The translations under genes and the position numbers were made by a program. This document shows positions 6,719-14,926 of a stretch of 20,878 bases of DNA, piece by piece; the first letter of the stretch is position 1, and each line of letters begins with the position of its first letter. The notes below the pieces were generated by a model that worked only from the letters and a program-made list of their open reading frames with translations, was not told where the DNA came from and made no database searches. The stretch is taken from IMG/VR virus record IMGVR_UViG_3300035182_002000, positions 1-20,878 of that record. One strand, 5' to 3'. The stretch comes from a virus.

Positions 6719-8590
6719 ATGTCAGATCAAATTCAACTTACATCTCATCAACTTTGGATTGATGGCCGTCTTATAAACATCACGGTAACAAAGTTAACAC
6801 CGACATCTATAAGATTGACATGGAATATTCCATCTCCTTCGCTTGTCTATGATGGAGCTGTTGTTCTATTATCTGAACAAAAGTTTACACCAGAAGAATT
6901 TCCAGTTGACGGAACAAGATATCACGCGTCTACAGATTGGGCTGCACCTGCTGATAAAATTGGAAACGCGCACGTTGTTGCAGCATTTTACGGGTTCTTT
7001 GGGGATAATGTCAACCAAACTTCGGTTGATGTTTTTAACATTGATCCCAATAAGTTATACTATGCGTCCATTCATGCAGCATCAAATGCTCTACAGTACT
7101 ACACGATTGGTAAACAATCATATCCTGTTGAGACATCACTATTTGATAAGGGTTTCCAAACGTATGCAGGAGCGATTCCACGCTCTAATATAGCACCAGA
7201 GAACCCTTACAATGGTCAAGTATACTATGAGCCTTCTTCAAACAATGTATTTGTTTGGAATGCATCATTACAGGCATGGGTTGTAGCTACAGATAAGACT
7301 ATTCCAGTAGGAATTAGGCCGCCAATCGGTATTAACTATTTGTTCTTTAATGAAACTGATCAAAACCTTAAATTCTTTGACGGTCATACATGGGTTGTTT
7401 GTAATTCATCAAATACTCGAGTAAAGCTTGGAGCTAGCTGGGTGCCATATGCTGGAGCAACTGTATCTGGGGATTATCCAACAACACCAACAATTGGCGA
7501 GTTTATACATCTAACACTTAAACCAACTGTTGGTGGTCCATCAACAGTTCTTCTCCAAGTTTATACATTAGGTGGATGGTTTTCCCCAACGCCTGACTTG
7601 ATGCAAGTGTCAAGTGATGGTGGTTTAACCTGGTACCCTATTAGCATTGGAGATCCAGCGTATGGAACAGTTGACCCAAATATTCCACAAGTTGGAGATT
7701 TCTTCTATGATTCTAGCAAGCGTGACCTACTTGTATGGGATGGAACCAGCTGGACTAAAGCCGACACAGACAGTGAAGGTTCACCAACATCTGATAGACT
7801 TGGTGTAGGTACTGATGGTTCACCAAGTGAACGTTTGCGTCTTATAAATGTTCTTAAGCATCAGTTAGGGTACCCTCAGGTGTGCGTTGAACTTTCTGAG
7901 GAGCATTTTCAAATCGCTATTGATAATGCACTTGATACGTTTAGGCAGAGATCGGATAATGCGTACGCACATTGTCACATCCTAATAACATTAAAGCAAG
8001 GACAAACAACATACTATCTAAATGACCCACGTAATAAAACGGACAGAATCGTAAATGTTATTAAGGTTCATCGTGTTAATATGTTAGGTTTGAATAGTTT
8101 TTCTTCAGATACAGGTCTTTATGCACAAGCATTTTTTAATCAGTTGTTTCAAGGTGAGATGATTGATTTAACATCAATTCATTTATTTCAACAACTTTCA
8201 GAACAATTCGATAGAATCTTTGCTGGTGACCTTGTTTTTACGTGGGATGAAGTATCACGACAGCTTACCATTTTAAGACGTCTAGTTAATCAAGAGGAAC
8301 GTGTTGTTCTTGAAGTTGTTGTTGAACGCACTGAGCAAGAACTTCTTGTGGATCGTTGGGCAAAACAGTGGCTTCAGGGATGGGCAGAATCTGAATTGAT
8401 TGAAACGTTAGGTATGATTCGTTCTAAGTATGGTACCCTTCCAGGTCCTAATGGTGGTATTACTCTAAATGGTGCAGAACTTTTATCGATAGCAAGTGAA
8501 AAACAAACAGAACTTCTACGTCAGATTCTTGACTATGAAGTTGGAAATGGGGGCGTAAACTTTGGTAACACCGCGTTCATGATTGGCTGA
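6719..8590 (+). CDS. gp13-like neck protein with extended N-terminus
   Basis: A 623-aa virion protein. The C-terminal 255 residues resemble the T4-type gp13 neck/head-completion protein: LRLINVLKHQLG at 373-384, an acidic helix ending NALDTFRQRS, then DRWAKQWLQGWAES from 545, a PNGGITLNG stretch at 577-585, and the typical terminal FMIG. T4 gp13 is about half this length, so the first 360 residues are an extension. It opens with a fibronectin-III-like stretch (ITVTKLTPTSIRLTWNIP, 21-38) and carries three units of a beta motif ending in aromatic-x-G-x-x-W (about 166-189, 204-227 and 326-347), as seen in phage fibre and decoration proteins. A late-type octamer lies 31 bases upstream. The gp13 assignment is moderate; the structural role is firmer. 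Confidence 0.72.
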   Translation: MSDQIQLTSHQLWIDGRLINITVTKLTPTSIRLTWNIPSPSLVYDGAVVLLSEQKFTPEEFPVDGTRYHASTDWAAPADKIGNAHVVAAFYGFFGDNVNQTSVDVFNIDPNKLYYASIHAASNALQYYTIGKQSYPVETSLFDKGFQTYAGAIPRSNIAPENPYNGQVYYEPSSNNVFVWNASLQAWVVATDKTIPVGIRPPIGINYLFFNETDQNLKFFDGHTWVVCNSSNTRVKLGASWVPYAGATVSGDYPTTPTIGEFIHLTLKPTVGGPSTVLLQVYTLGGWFSPTPDLMQVSSDGGLTWYPISIGDPAYGTVDPNIPQVGDFFYDSSKRDLLVWDGTSWTKADTDSEGSPTSDRLGVGTDGSPSERLRLINVLKHQLGYPQVCVELSEEHFQIAIDNALDTFRQRSDNAYAHCHILITLKQGQTTYYLNDPRNKTDRIVNVIKVHRVNMLGLNSFSSDTGLYAQAFFNQLFQGEMIDLTSIHLFQQLSEQFDRIFAGDLVFTWDEVSRQLTILRRLVNQEERVVLEVVVERTEQELLVDRWAKQWLQGWAESELIETLGMIRSKYGTLPGPNGGITLNGAELLSIASEKQTELLRQILDYEVGNGGVNFGNTAFMIG

Positions 8591-8655
8591 CTAATGTTTT
8601 GTAGCATTTCTTTAATAAAATGTGGCTAAAGCTCTACATACAATCTTTATTATGT

Positions 8656-8663
8656 TGTAAATA
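8656..8663 (+). promoter_or_regulatory. possible T4-like late promoter variant
   Basis: TGTAAATA lies 32 bases ahead of the gp14-like gene. It deviates from NATAAATA at one position but has the same spacing as the octamers at 6680 and 18478. Confidence 0.35.
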
Positions 8664-8695
8664 TAAGATGATTTTAGAATAATGAGAAAAGTATA

Positions 8696-10594
8696 ATGGC
8701 AACATTACCTTGTGAAGATGGCGGTGGTAGCCTTAATAATCCAAACAATGAAATAACGCCGGTAAATCAACCGTTTGTTCCAGCTGATCTTTGCATTGGG
8801 CAATGGGAGATTAACTCTATCAACCCCGATTTTTGCCAGCAAACTGATCAAAAACGCCAAGAATCATATGTTGCTGAATCACTAAGCATAAGTGGTGCGC
8901 CAATAAATGTCTATAAGCTGCTAGGAGTCCATGAACAAGGGAATGGTTCGCTTTTAACTGAAGCAAGCATCTTCGCTTCTACGGCTTTTCCAGGATATCC
9001 TGCTTCTGGAATAAACTCTGGTTCATTACCATGGCGTTCTATTCAAACTGGGGCAAGTGTTGCTGGAAATGCGTATGTTGGTGCTGACTTTGGTATAAAG
9101 ACTATTCCAACTGGTGGTTCAGAATATGAACCAGAGAAACCAAATTGGAAGAAGGTTGCAGCTCTACAAATCACACAGTCATCTATTCCTAATTTTTGGG
9201 CTAAGCAAGTACGAGCTGAGATTACTGATGGTTCATGTGAAGTTGGTTCAACCTTGTTCAGCGGAACTGGTAATGGAACTCTTTCTATCAATAGTCTTGG
9301 ATCAGATACTACTCAGAGCATAGTTACAGCAGTAGCAAATTCGCCAACAACATTCATTGTCTTTGCAACTATGCCAAATGGCACCACTGTTTCTCTTGGT
9401 GTCGCTGCTGTAGGGAAATTATTTTCTAGCACGTTTATAAACTTTACTATCAATGCAGGCTCAATTCCGTTTACTGTAAACGATATGTTTACAATAGCTA
9501 TCAACTATGTTTGGAAAAGAGTAGGAATTTACAATTTAGTTCAATCACCACTTCCACAAACAATTAATTTCCAATCAGAATTATACGTAAAAGCTGTTAG
9601 GCTTGTTCCAACATTATTCACAGGAACAGGAAATTGGGAAGTGCTAGCTCTAGATGTTCTTGATTCAGCGCCAACAGATATCAACAATATTCAAGATCTT
9701 TTCTTCAATGAAAATAGAGATCGTGATTATGCTAAGGTTCCATTCCTTCTAAAGGTGCAATACAACCCAACTGATTCTGTATCCGATCTAGCAAAGTTTG
9801 GTATAAACATACTTGATCAATATAACTTCACCACCTCGTTTAACACGATGGTGCAGACACTTGGTAGACCTATTGTTGTTGGTGACATCATAGAAGTTAT
9901 TCCTGAGATGCAGTATGATCATAATCTTCGTCCAATTAGGAAGTTCTTAGAAGTCACTGACACTGGCTGGGCATCAGAAGGATTTGGCCCACAGTGGAAC
10001 CCAGTTTTGTATCGTTTTCAAGCACAGCAAGCGCTTCCATCTCAAGAGACGCGAGATATTTTTGGTACGCTTGACACACAGAAGTACCTTATTCCTGATT
10101 CAATTCTAGCTGATGGTGTTGGGGAACAACTTGATGTTACTCCTTTAACTCAAACAGAAGAGATACAAAAAGAAGCTGCAAGTAGAGTACCTGAAACTGG
10201 TTCAGATGACCAGCGTTCTACTGTTGGTTCACCACTTCCACCTAAGCAAGCAGCTCCAAACGCTAAAGGTCAACCTAAGGCCCCAGACCCAATACCTTTA
10301 CCTGGTGGAGCTCAAAATATCTATATTGAAGATGGTTTACCACCAAATGGGGAACCTTATGGTGAGGGCTTCGCGCTACCAGATATTTCTACAGTTTCTG
10401 ATGGTGATTATTTCAGATTGTACTATCCGCCAGAAACAAAGATTCCACCACGTCTTTACAGGTTTTCAGCTTTGAAGAATCGTTGGATCTACATGGAAAC
10501 AGATCGCCGTGGACAGTACAGCTCTCACAAACCATCTGTACGAGATATTTTGCAATCTAATACTAAACAAGGGTTAGGAAAGAAAACAATATAA
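8696..10594 (+). CDS. gp14-like neck protein with inserted beta module
   Basis: A 632-aa virion protein in the place of T4 gene 14. Residues 380-450 (LGRPIVVGDIIEVIPEMQYD, then IRKFLEVTDTGW) match the beta-rich core I associate with T4-like gp14 neck proteins, which join head and tail. Residues 187-271 are a module shared with the tail sheath protein. The region from about 470 to 560 is Pro/Gln-rich and looks disordered, and the last 70 residues (PPRLYRFSALKNRWIY, DRRGQYSSHKPS) form a separate domain common in marine T4-like structural proteins. T4 gp14 is less than half this length. It follows the gp13-like gene by 105 bases with its own possible late promoter; the Shine-Dalgarno is weak. 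Structural role is confident, exact gp14 orthology moderate. Confidence 0.68.
   Translation: MATLPCEDGGGSLNNPNNEITPVNQPFVPADLCIGQWEINSINPDFCQQTDQKRQESYVAESLSISGAPINVYKLLGVHEQGNGSLLTEASIFASTAFPGYPASGINSGSLPWRSIQTGASVAGNAYVGADFGIKTIPTGGSEYEPEKPNWKKVAALQITQSSIPNFWAKQVRAEITDGSCEVGSTLFSGTGNGTLSINSLGSDTTQSIVTAVANSPTTFIVFATMPNGTTVSLGVAAVGKLFSSTFINFTINAGSIPFTVNDMFTIAINYVWKRVGIYNLVQSPLPQTINFQSELYVKAVRLVPTLFTGTGNWEVLALDVLDSAPTDINNIQDLFFNENRDRDYAKVPFLLKVQYNPTDSVSDLAKFGINILDQYNFTTSFNTMVQTLGRPIVVGDIIEVIPEMQYDHNLRPIRKFLEVTDTGWASEGFGPQWNPVLYRFQAQQALPSQETRDIFGTLDTQKYLIPDSILADGVGEQLDVTPLTQTEEIQKEAASRVPETGSDDQRSTVGSPLPPKQAAPNAKGQPKAPDPIPLPGGAQNIYIEDGLPPNGEPYGEGFALPDISTVSDGDYFRLYYPPETKIPPRLYRFSALKNRWIYMETDRRGQYSSHKPSVRDILQSNTKQGLGKKTI
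9254..9508 (+). repeat. virion beta module, copy in neck protein
   Basis: Residues 187-271 of the gp14-like protein: it opens with LFSGTGNGT, has SPTTFIV in the middle and closes with NFTINAGSIPF and DMFTIAINY. The closing NFTINAGSIPF is identical to that of the second sheath copy, and the DNA is also alike there, so the relation is by descent. It is probably an Ig-like surface domain inserted in a loop. Confidence 0.8.
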
Positions 10595-10696
10595 CTTCAA
10601 CTCATCTTATTGTAAAAGAAAAACATACTTTTGCATCCTACAATGATAACTATTTGATAATGACAGTTGTATTTGATATAAGGGAATTTTTACCTA

Positions 10697-12286
10697 ATGA
10701 AATTACTTGATTTTCTCTCAGAAAAGGCCATGAACATGGCTACATTTAGCGATACGGAAAAACGACTAGGTGATGTTGCGCGTGTAGGATTTGAATTTGA
10801 AATATCAGTAGAACCTAATTCGCCATATTTTTCAAAAAATGACGATAGAGAAATACTAGATATTTCAGATTTTGTTACTCTTGATGATTTTATTGAATGG
10901 TTTGATGCGCCGCGCAACGTTTGGCATACCATCGAAAGAGATTATGAAAACTGGAAAGCAGACTTAAAAGATGAATTTGTTTATTCGAATTGGATGGACT
11001 TTCTTGAAGACAGCGATGATGAGGATGATAACGAAGAAGCCGCCCGGAAAAAAGCTGAACGCGAATGGGAAAAAAATTACGATCCTGATCTCACATTTGA
11101 AACGTGGTTAGACAAAGAATTTGAAGGTGATCGTGCATATTTTTCAAGCAGATATAATTTAATACCAAAATATGGGTGGCAAGATATAGCTAATTCATTG
11201 ATTTATGCTGAAGGAGATGATCATAGTGATTCTTCAAGTGTGGCTAACACTCTTGCTGATGCACTCGAAAAAATTGTTAATGCTAAAGTTGTTGTTTACA
11301 GAGAATACCATGAAAGAAAAAAATCATTAAATGCTTGGTATATTGAACCAGACACTTCGATTAATAGTAGTGGTATAGGATTAGAAATAGTATCACCTCC
11401 GCAAAATCTTTCAAAAGCTCTTTCAGATATGGAAGCTGTTTGTAAATTTATCAGTGATGAGAAAAATGGGTTAAAAACCAATAGCTCAACTGGATTTCAT
11501 GTTAATGTTAGTATTCCTGATATAAGTGAAAAAATAGATCTCCTCAAATTAGCTCTTTTCATGGGTGAAAAATATTCACTTGAGTTGTTCAATAGGATTG
11601 GTAACACATATGCCGAAGAACATTTAAAGACTCTTATTGAAAAAATAAAAGAAAATGGAAAGTTTCCACGTGGTTTTGACCAGATGAAAAGAATTGCAGA
11701 ACGTTACCTAAGTTCTGATAAGTATTACAGTGTAAATTTTGGAAAACTATCTAATGGAAATGAATATGTTGAATTCAGAGCTGCAGGTGGAACAGGATAT
11801 GAACGTGATATAGACAGATTAAAGAAACTTGTGCTTCGTTTTGTAACTGCTGTCGAAATTGCATGTGATCCATCAGCTGAACGACAAGAATATGTAAAGA
11901 AATTAGTTAAGTTGTTTAATAACGCGTTTGATGTGAATGATAATTCTACTGCAACATCACCACATATTCCAAGTGAATTAAGTAGAATTGTTAAGCTTAT
12001 TCCTACCTTTGTTACTAAGAGGACACTAGGTCAAATTTATGATATGAATAGTGATGTTCATAGTAAACGTAGAGCATTAATTTCACTAATGATTCGAGCG
12101 CTTGCTGCTGTTAAAAACATCAATTCTGATCTCACGATTAAAGAACTTATTTGGTTTAAACGAAAAGCAAAAGAGTTTGATATTAAGTCAAATGACGTTG
12201 ATGAGTTTTTTAAAAACGAGTCTTACGATAATAATAGTATTTTGAATATAGATCGTAATGCCTTTAAGACAACATATCGTATATGA
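10697..12286 (+). CDS. amidoligase-like enzyme with possible capsid-targeting N-terminus
   Basis: A 529-aa protein that fits the putative amidoligase family (glutamine synthetase/gamma-glutamylcysteine ligase fold; Amidoligase_2 type), which form amide bonds between a carboxylate and an amine using ATP. Motifs in order are GFEFE (31-35), W214 with EPDTSI (217-222), GLEIVSPP (228-235), TGFHVNVS (265-272), YYSVNF (343-348) and YVEFRAAGG (357-365). An acidic and charged insert covers about 101-127. The first nine residues, MKLLDFLSE, resemble the T4 internal-protein capsid-targeting peptide that ends at an L/I-x-E protease site, so the enzyme may be packaged and injected. It lies between the gp14- and gp15-like genes, where T4 has no such gene. 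No good late octamer is visible. The enzyme family is fairly sure, the substrate unknown. Confidence 0.78.
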   Translation: MKLLDFLSEKAMNMATFSDTEKRLGDVARVGFEFEISVEPNSPYFSKNDDREILDISDFVTLDDFIEWFDAPRNVWHTIERDYENWKADLKDEFVYSNWMDFLEDSDDEDDNEEAARKKAEREWEKNYDPDLTFETWLDKEFEGDRAYFSSRYNLIPKYGWQDIANSLIYAEGDDHSDSSSVANTLADALEKIVNAKVVVYREYHERKKSLNAWYIEPDTSINSSGIGLEIVSPPQNLSKALSDMEAVCKFISDEKNGLKTNSSTGFHVNVSIPDISEKIDLLKLALFMGEKYSLELFNRIGNTYAEEHLKTLIEKIKENGKFPRGFDQMKRIAERYLSSDKYYSVNFGKLSNGNEYVEFRAAGGTGYERDIDRLKKLVLRFVTAVEIACDPSAERQEYVKKLVKLFNNAFDVNDNSTATSPHIPSELSRIVKLIPTFVTKRTLGQIYDMNSDVHSKRRALISLMIRALAAVKNINSDLTIKELIWFKRKAKEFDIKSNDVDEFFKNESYDNNSILNIDRNAFKTTYRI

Positions 12287-12318
12287 TTAACTAAACATAT
12301 AGAAAATTTTACCTTATT

Positions 12319-12354
12319 ATGAAAATTACTTGTTTTTCAAAAAAGCCATGAATT
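12319..12354 (+). other. degenerate copy of the amidoligase gene start
   Basis: These bases align with the first 40 bases of the amidoligase-like gene (10697-10736): ATGAAA-TTACTTG, TTTT, then AAAAGCCATGAA, with three mismatches and a few gaps by my hand alignment (32 identical positions). It is frameshifted and stops after ten codons. It looks like the relic of a second gene with the same leader peptide, cut off where the endonuclease gene now ends. Chance is possible in AT-rich DNA. Confidence 0.4.
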
Positions 12355-14050
12355 AAGGTAACACCCAAGTAGAGACACCACAATCTTTAATTTGATGCCA
12401 ACCATTTATTAACATATTTTGTTCTTCTGTTAGTGATGGATCAAAAGCATTTCCCAGTATTTTCACGAGCTTGTGTTTTTGACATTCCATTCTTGATAAT
12501 ACATTAGTTCCTTTTACATAGTAATAGTTTGGTTGTCTATCTGCAATCATTGTAAAACCAAGCTTTTTATAAGAATGACCATCAAAAAAGCGTCTGTCTG
12601 CATATGTTATTATTCTTCCAGTATATTTTGATCTAAAATACGACAGACATTTTCCAAATCCACCCAACACTGTATACCCAATTTTAGAACAACTTCTAAT
12701 AATTTCCCACTCAGCATTTTTTGAAAAGCGAGGTCTTCCAAAAGATGTCATGAACACGATGTCATCATCCATTTTTAACGCTATATTATGGGTATGCCTA
12801 TTACTTTTTCCATGAATGTGATTTTCTTCATAGAAATTTTTAGCAACAACTGAATCAACAATTTCAATTGTGCATTTACGTGCAAAAATCTTTTTTGTCT
12901 TTCCAAGTTTAGATAGAATTATATTTTCAATAATAGGTCGTTTTACCGCCCATTCATAATCCCATATGTGAAGAAGCTGTATATTATTTTTTTCGGCAAG
13001 CTTTGTTTTTTCAAGCAATGGTGTATATTCTTTTTTAGTTGAATGCCAATACACACCATTTAATTCTATTCCAAGTGAATAGTCTGGTAGCCAAATATCT
13101 ATTTCCTTTTTAGATGGTAATAACAGGTCACGACGACCCCTTTCTACTTTTGCGTACTGCGATAAGAATTCAAATAAGCTTTCTTCAGGAGTTGACTTAG
13201 GTCTACAATTAGGACATTGCGTGGGCCCACCATAATTAAGATAGTGAAAAAAATGGCGACCACAGTCAATATGCACCCATTCATGCTTTTTTCCGCTATC
13301 TGAATAGTCATGTTGCCCAACTGGAACAACATTATAATGTTCTTTAATTTCTTTTAAAAGTTTTGGTACAACTTTTTCAATGTAATTCGCTCTATAAGTT
13401 AAGTTAATTTTCTTTTTTACATTGGGGTTTTGAGAAACATTATCACATCCATATTTTTCACGGACAGTTTTTCGTATCTTTTCTTTTGTTGATTCTGAAT
13501 GCGTCCATTTTTCAGTATTATTGTTTTTCCATTTTTTCCATCTCGTTTTTGATGCATCTGATACTTGTTTTTTTCTGTTGCAAATTGGGCAACCAGCTAA
13601 CCATGCCCCCGCATAAAGACTTCTTTTAAATGAATGATCAAAATGTATCCATTCTACTTTTTGTGTTATTAACGTTGGTACAACTTTTGGAGTAATCCCA
13701 AGTTTAGCAAGATCCTGCAAAATAGAAGCAATTTTGCCCGCATTTTTAGCTTCTTGTTTTTTTGATCTATTACTTGCGGTCAAAATAGAAGAGCATGATT
13801 TGCTGCATGTTTTTGAAAAGTCATTGAAAAATGTGACTCTTTTATTACATACTGGGCATTTTGGCCAAGTACGAAAATTAGAAATTAATGCTCTTGCCTT
13901 TTGCAGATTGCTTTCAAAATCTGATAAATATTTAAATGCTTCAGAGTTTTCTAACTTGGCTAGCTCGGCTGCCCGAATCTTAGGATGCGCATTAATCACA
14001 CTAACACACTTTTCGTATTCGTAAGGAAATTGTTCTTTTAAGGAAATCAT
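12353..14050 (-). CDS. Vsr-fold (EDxHD-type) homing endonuclease
   Basis: A 565-aa free-standing homing endonuclease. The N-terminal half holds Cys pairs that could bind zinc (C65-x2-C68 with C82-x3-C86; C154-x2-C157; C279-x2-C282) and a KYGCDNVSQNPNVKKKI stretch typical of phage Hef-like DNA-binding regions. The nuclease core is EIDIWLPDYSLGIELNGVYWH (residues 316-336), as in Vsr-like EDxHD endonucleases, with E289/E290, D318, E329, H336 and D364 as candidate active-site residues. Residues 390-565 form a GNAT-like module ending in DCGVSTWVL, shared with the other endonuclease in this window. It lies opposite to the virion genes, and its ATG abuts that of the gp15-like gene (CATATG, 14048-14053). 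No Shine-Dalgarno is visible, so it may be poorly expressed. Confidence 0.85.
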   Translation of the reverse strand: MISLKEQFPYEYEKCVSVINAHPKIRAAELAKLENSEAFKYLSDFESNLQKARALISNFRTWPKCPVCNKRVTFFNDFSKTCSKSCSSILTASNRSKKQEAKNAGKIASILQDLAKLGITPKVVPTLITQKVEWIHFDHSFKRSLYAGAWLAGCPICNRKKQVSDASKTRWKKWKNNNTEKWTHSESTKEKIRKTVREKYGCDNVSQNPNVKKKINLTYRANYIEKVVPKLLKEIKEHYNVVPVGQHDYSDSGKKHEWVHIDCGRHFFHYLNYGGPTQCPNCRPKSTPEESLFEFLSQYAKVERGRRDLLLPSKKEIDIWLPDYSLGIELNGVYWHSTKKEYTPLLEKTKLAEKNNIQLLHIWDYEWAVKRPIIENIILSKLGKTKKIFARKCTIEIVDSVVAKNFYEENHIHGKSNRHTHNIALKMDDDIVFMTSFGRPRFSKNAEWEIIRSCSKIGYTVLGGFGKCLSYFRSKYTGRIITYADRRFFDGHSYKKLGFTMIADRQPNYYYVKGTNVLSRMECQKHKLVKILGNAFDPSLTEEQNMLINGWHQIKDCGVSTWVLP

Positions 14051-14824
14051 ATGATAACAGATTATTTTTATGAAGGTCAGCTCCGATCTTATTTATTGCA
14101 ATTTTGTAACATTTTTGCTGGTCTAAAAGTTAAAACTGGGAAGGGTGAATGTAATGAACCTGAGTTCATGACGGTACCTATCACAGTTGGTAGCCGTGAT
14201 CGTGTTGTTGCAGCTCTTCAAGCTGGAAACACCCAGAACAAACCATTTTCTTTACCAATAATGGCTGCTTCTATTTCAAGCATATCTTTATCACCAAATA
14301 AAAAAGGAATTGGAGTTGTAGATCGTCGGGTATTTCTTCCAGCTGGTGGGGTTTACCCAGATGATTTAAGAACTGTTGTGCGTGTTATGCCAATTCCATA
14401 TATTATGAGCGTAGAGCTTTCAATGTATGCTTCTAACACACAGCAGCTTCATCAGATACTTGAACAGATTTTAGTATTATTTGACCCTGCTCTTCAAATT
14501 CAAACATCTGATGCAGCATTTGATTGGACAAAAATCACTACTGTTGAATTGACAGGAATTAATAATGAGGAAAATTATCCACCTGGCGGTGATAGAAGAG
14601 TGCTCATGTGGTCTCTTACGTTTGATATTCCAATCTATATTTCTGCCCCAGTAGATATTCGAGACGAGCTTGTACGTAAGATCATAATTCAGCTTGGTGA
14701 GCTCGACGGATTTCAGATTAATGAGTTTGATGAAAATGGAGAGCTTGTTCCATTTAAAGCTGGGTATGATTATGGCGATTTTGGTAAAACGATTGTTACA
14801 TCTAGAGGGCCAGAAAACACTTAA
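14051..14824 (+). CDS. 15: gp15-like tail terminator / proximal sheath stabiliser
   Basis: A 257-aa protein close in length to T4 gp15 (272 aa) and matching the T4-type family: YFYEGQLRSYLLQFCNIFAGLKVKTG at the N-terminus, VPITVGSRDRVVAAL around residue 42, a central strand pair with MPIPYIMSVELSMYASN, and WSLTFDIPIYIS in the C-terminal third. In T4 this protein caps the finished tail and links the sheath to the neck. AAGGA just upstream serves as Shine-Dalgarno but lies in the coding start of the opposite endonuclease gene. It is directly followed by the sheath gene; the terminase genes 16 and 17 that separate 15 from 18 in T4 are absent here. No clear own promoter is visible, as expected if the endonuclease landed in front of it. 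Confidence 0.88.
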   Translation: MITDYFYEGQLRSYLLQFCNIFAGLKVKTGKGECNEPEFMTVPITVGSRDRVVAALQAGNTQNKPFSLPIMAASISSISLSPNKKGIGVVDRRVFLPAGGVYPDDLRTVVRVMPIPYIMSVELSMYASNTQQLHQILEQILVLFDPALQIQTSDAAFDWTKITTVELTGINNEENYPPGGDRRVLMWSLTFDIPIYISAPVDIRDELVRKIIIQLGELDGFQINEFDENGELVPFKAGYDYGDFGKTIVTSRGPENT

Positions 14825-14846
14825 ATTCTGGCTCCAAAACCTGAAC

Positions 14847-14867
14847 TTGACATAAATATTATGTCAA
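14847..14867 (+). promoter_or_regulatory. late-type promoter inside a 9-bp inverted repeat
   Basis: CATAAATA (14851-14858) lies 68 bases before the sheath gene. It sits in an inverted repeat, TTGACATAA / TTATGTCAA, with a three-base centre. The octamer fits the NATAAATA series; the palindrome is unique to this site and could be a regulator site, an RNA hairpin or chance. Confidence 0.45.
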
Positions 14868-14926
14868 AAGGCCAGTGCTAAAGGTGCGCTGGTAAGAATC
14901 AAAAATACTCTAAAGGAGACACATAG

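Noticed and set aside
6843-7193. A 116-codon plus-strand frame inside the gp13-like gene
   Set aside because: It overlaps the neck protein in another frame, with no Shine-Dalgarno and no protein-like composition.
9043-9291. Minus-strand frames inside the gp14-like and sheath genes
   Set aside because: They are reading-frame shadows of well-supported virion genes and show no domain or start signal.
10610-10670. Possible hairpin terminator after the gp14-like gene (AAAAG/CTTTT with outer ATTGTA/TACAAT)
   Set aside because: The arms are AT-rich and unevenly spaced, and no T run follows.
12309-12361. TTACCTTA / TAAGGTAA inverted repeat between convergent genes
   Set aside because: Only eight bases per arm with a loop of over 40; not a credible terminator.
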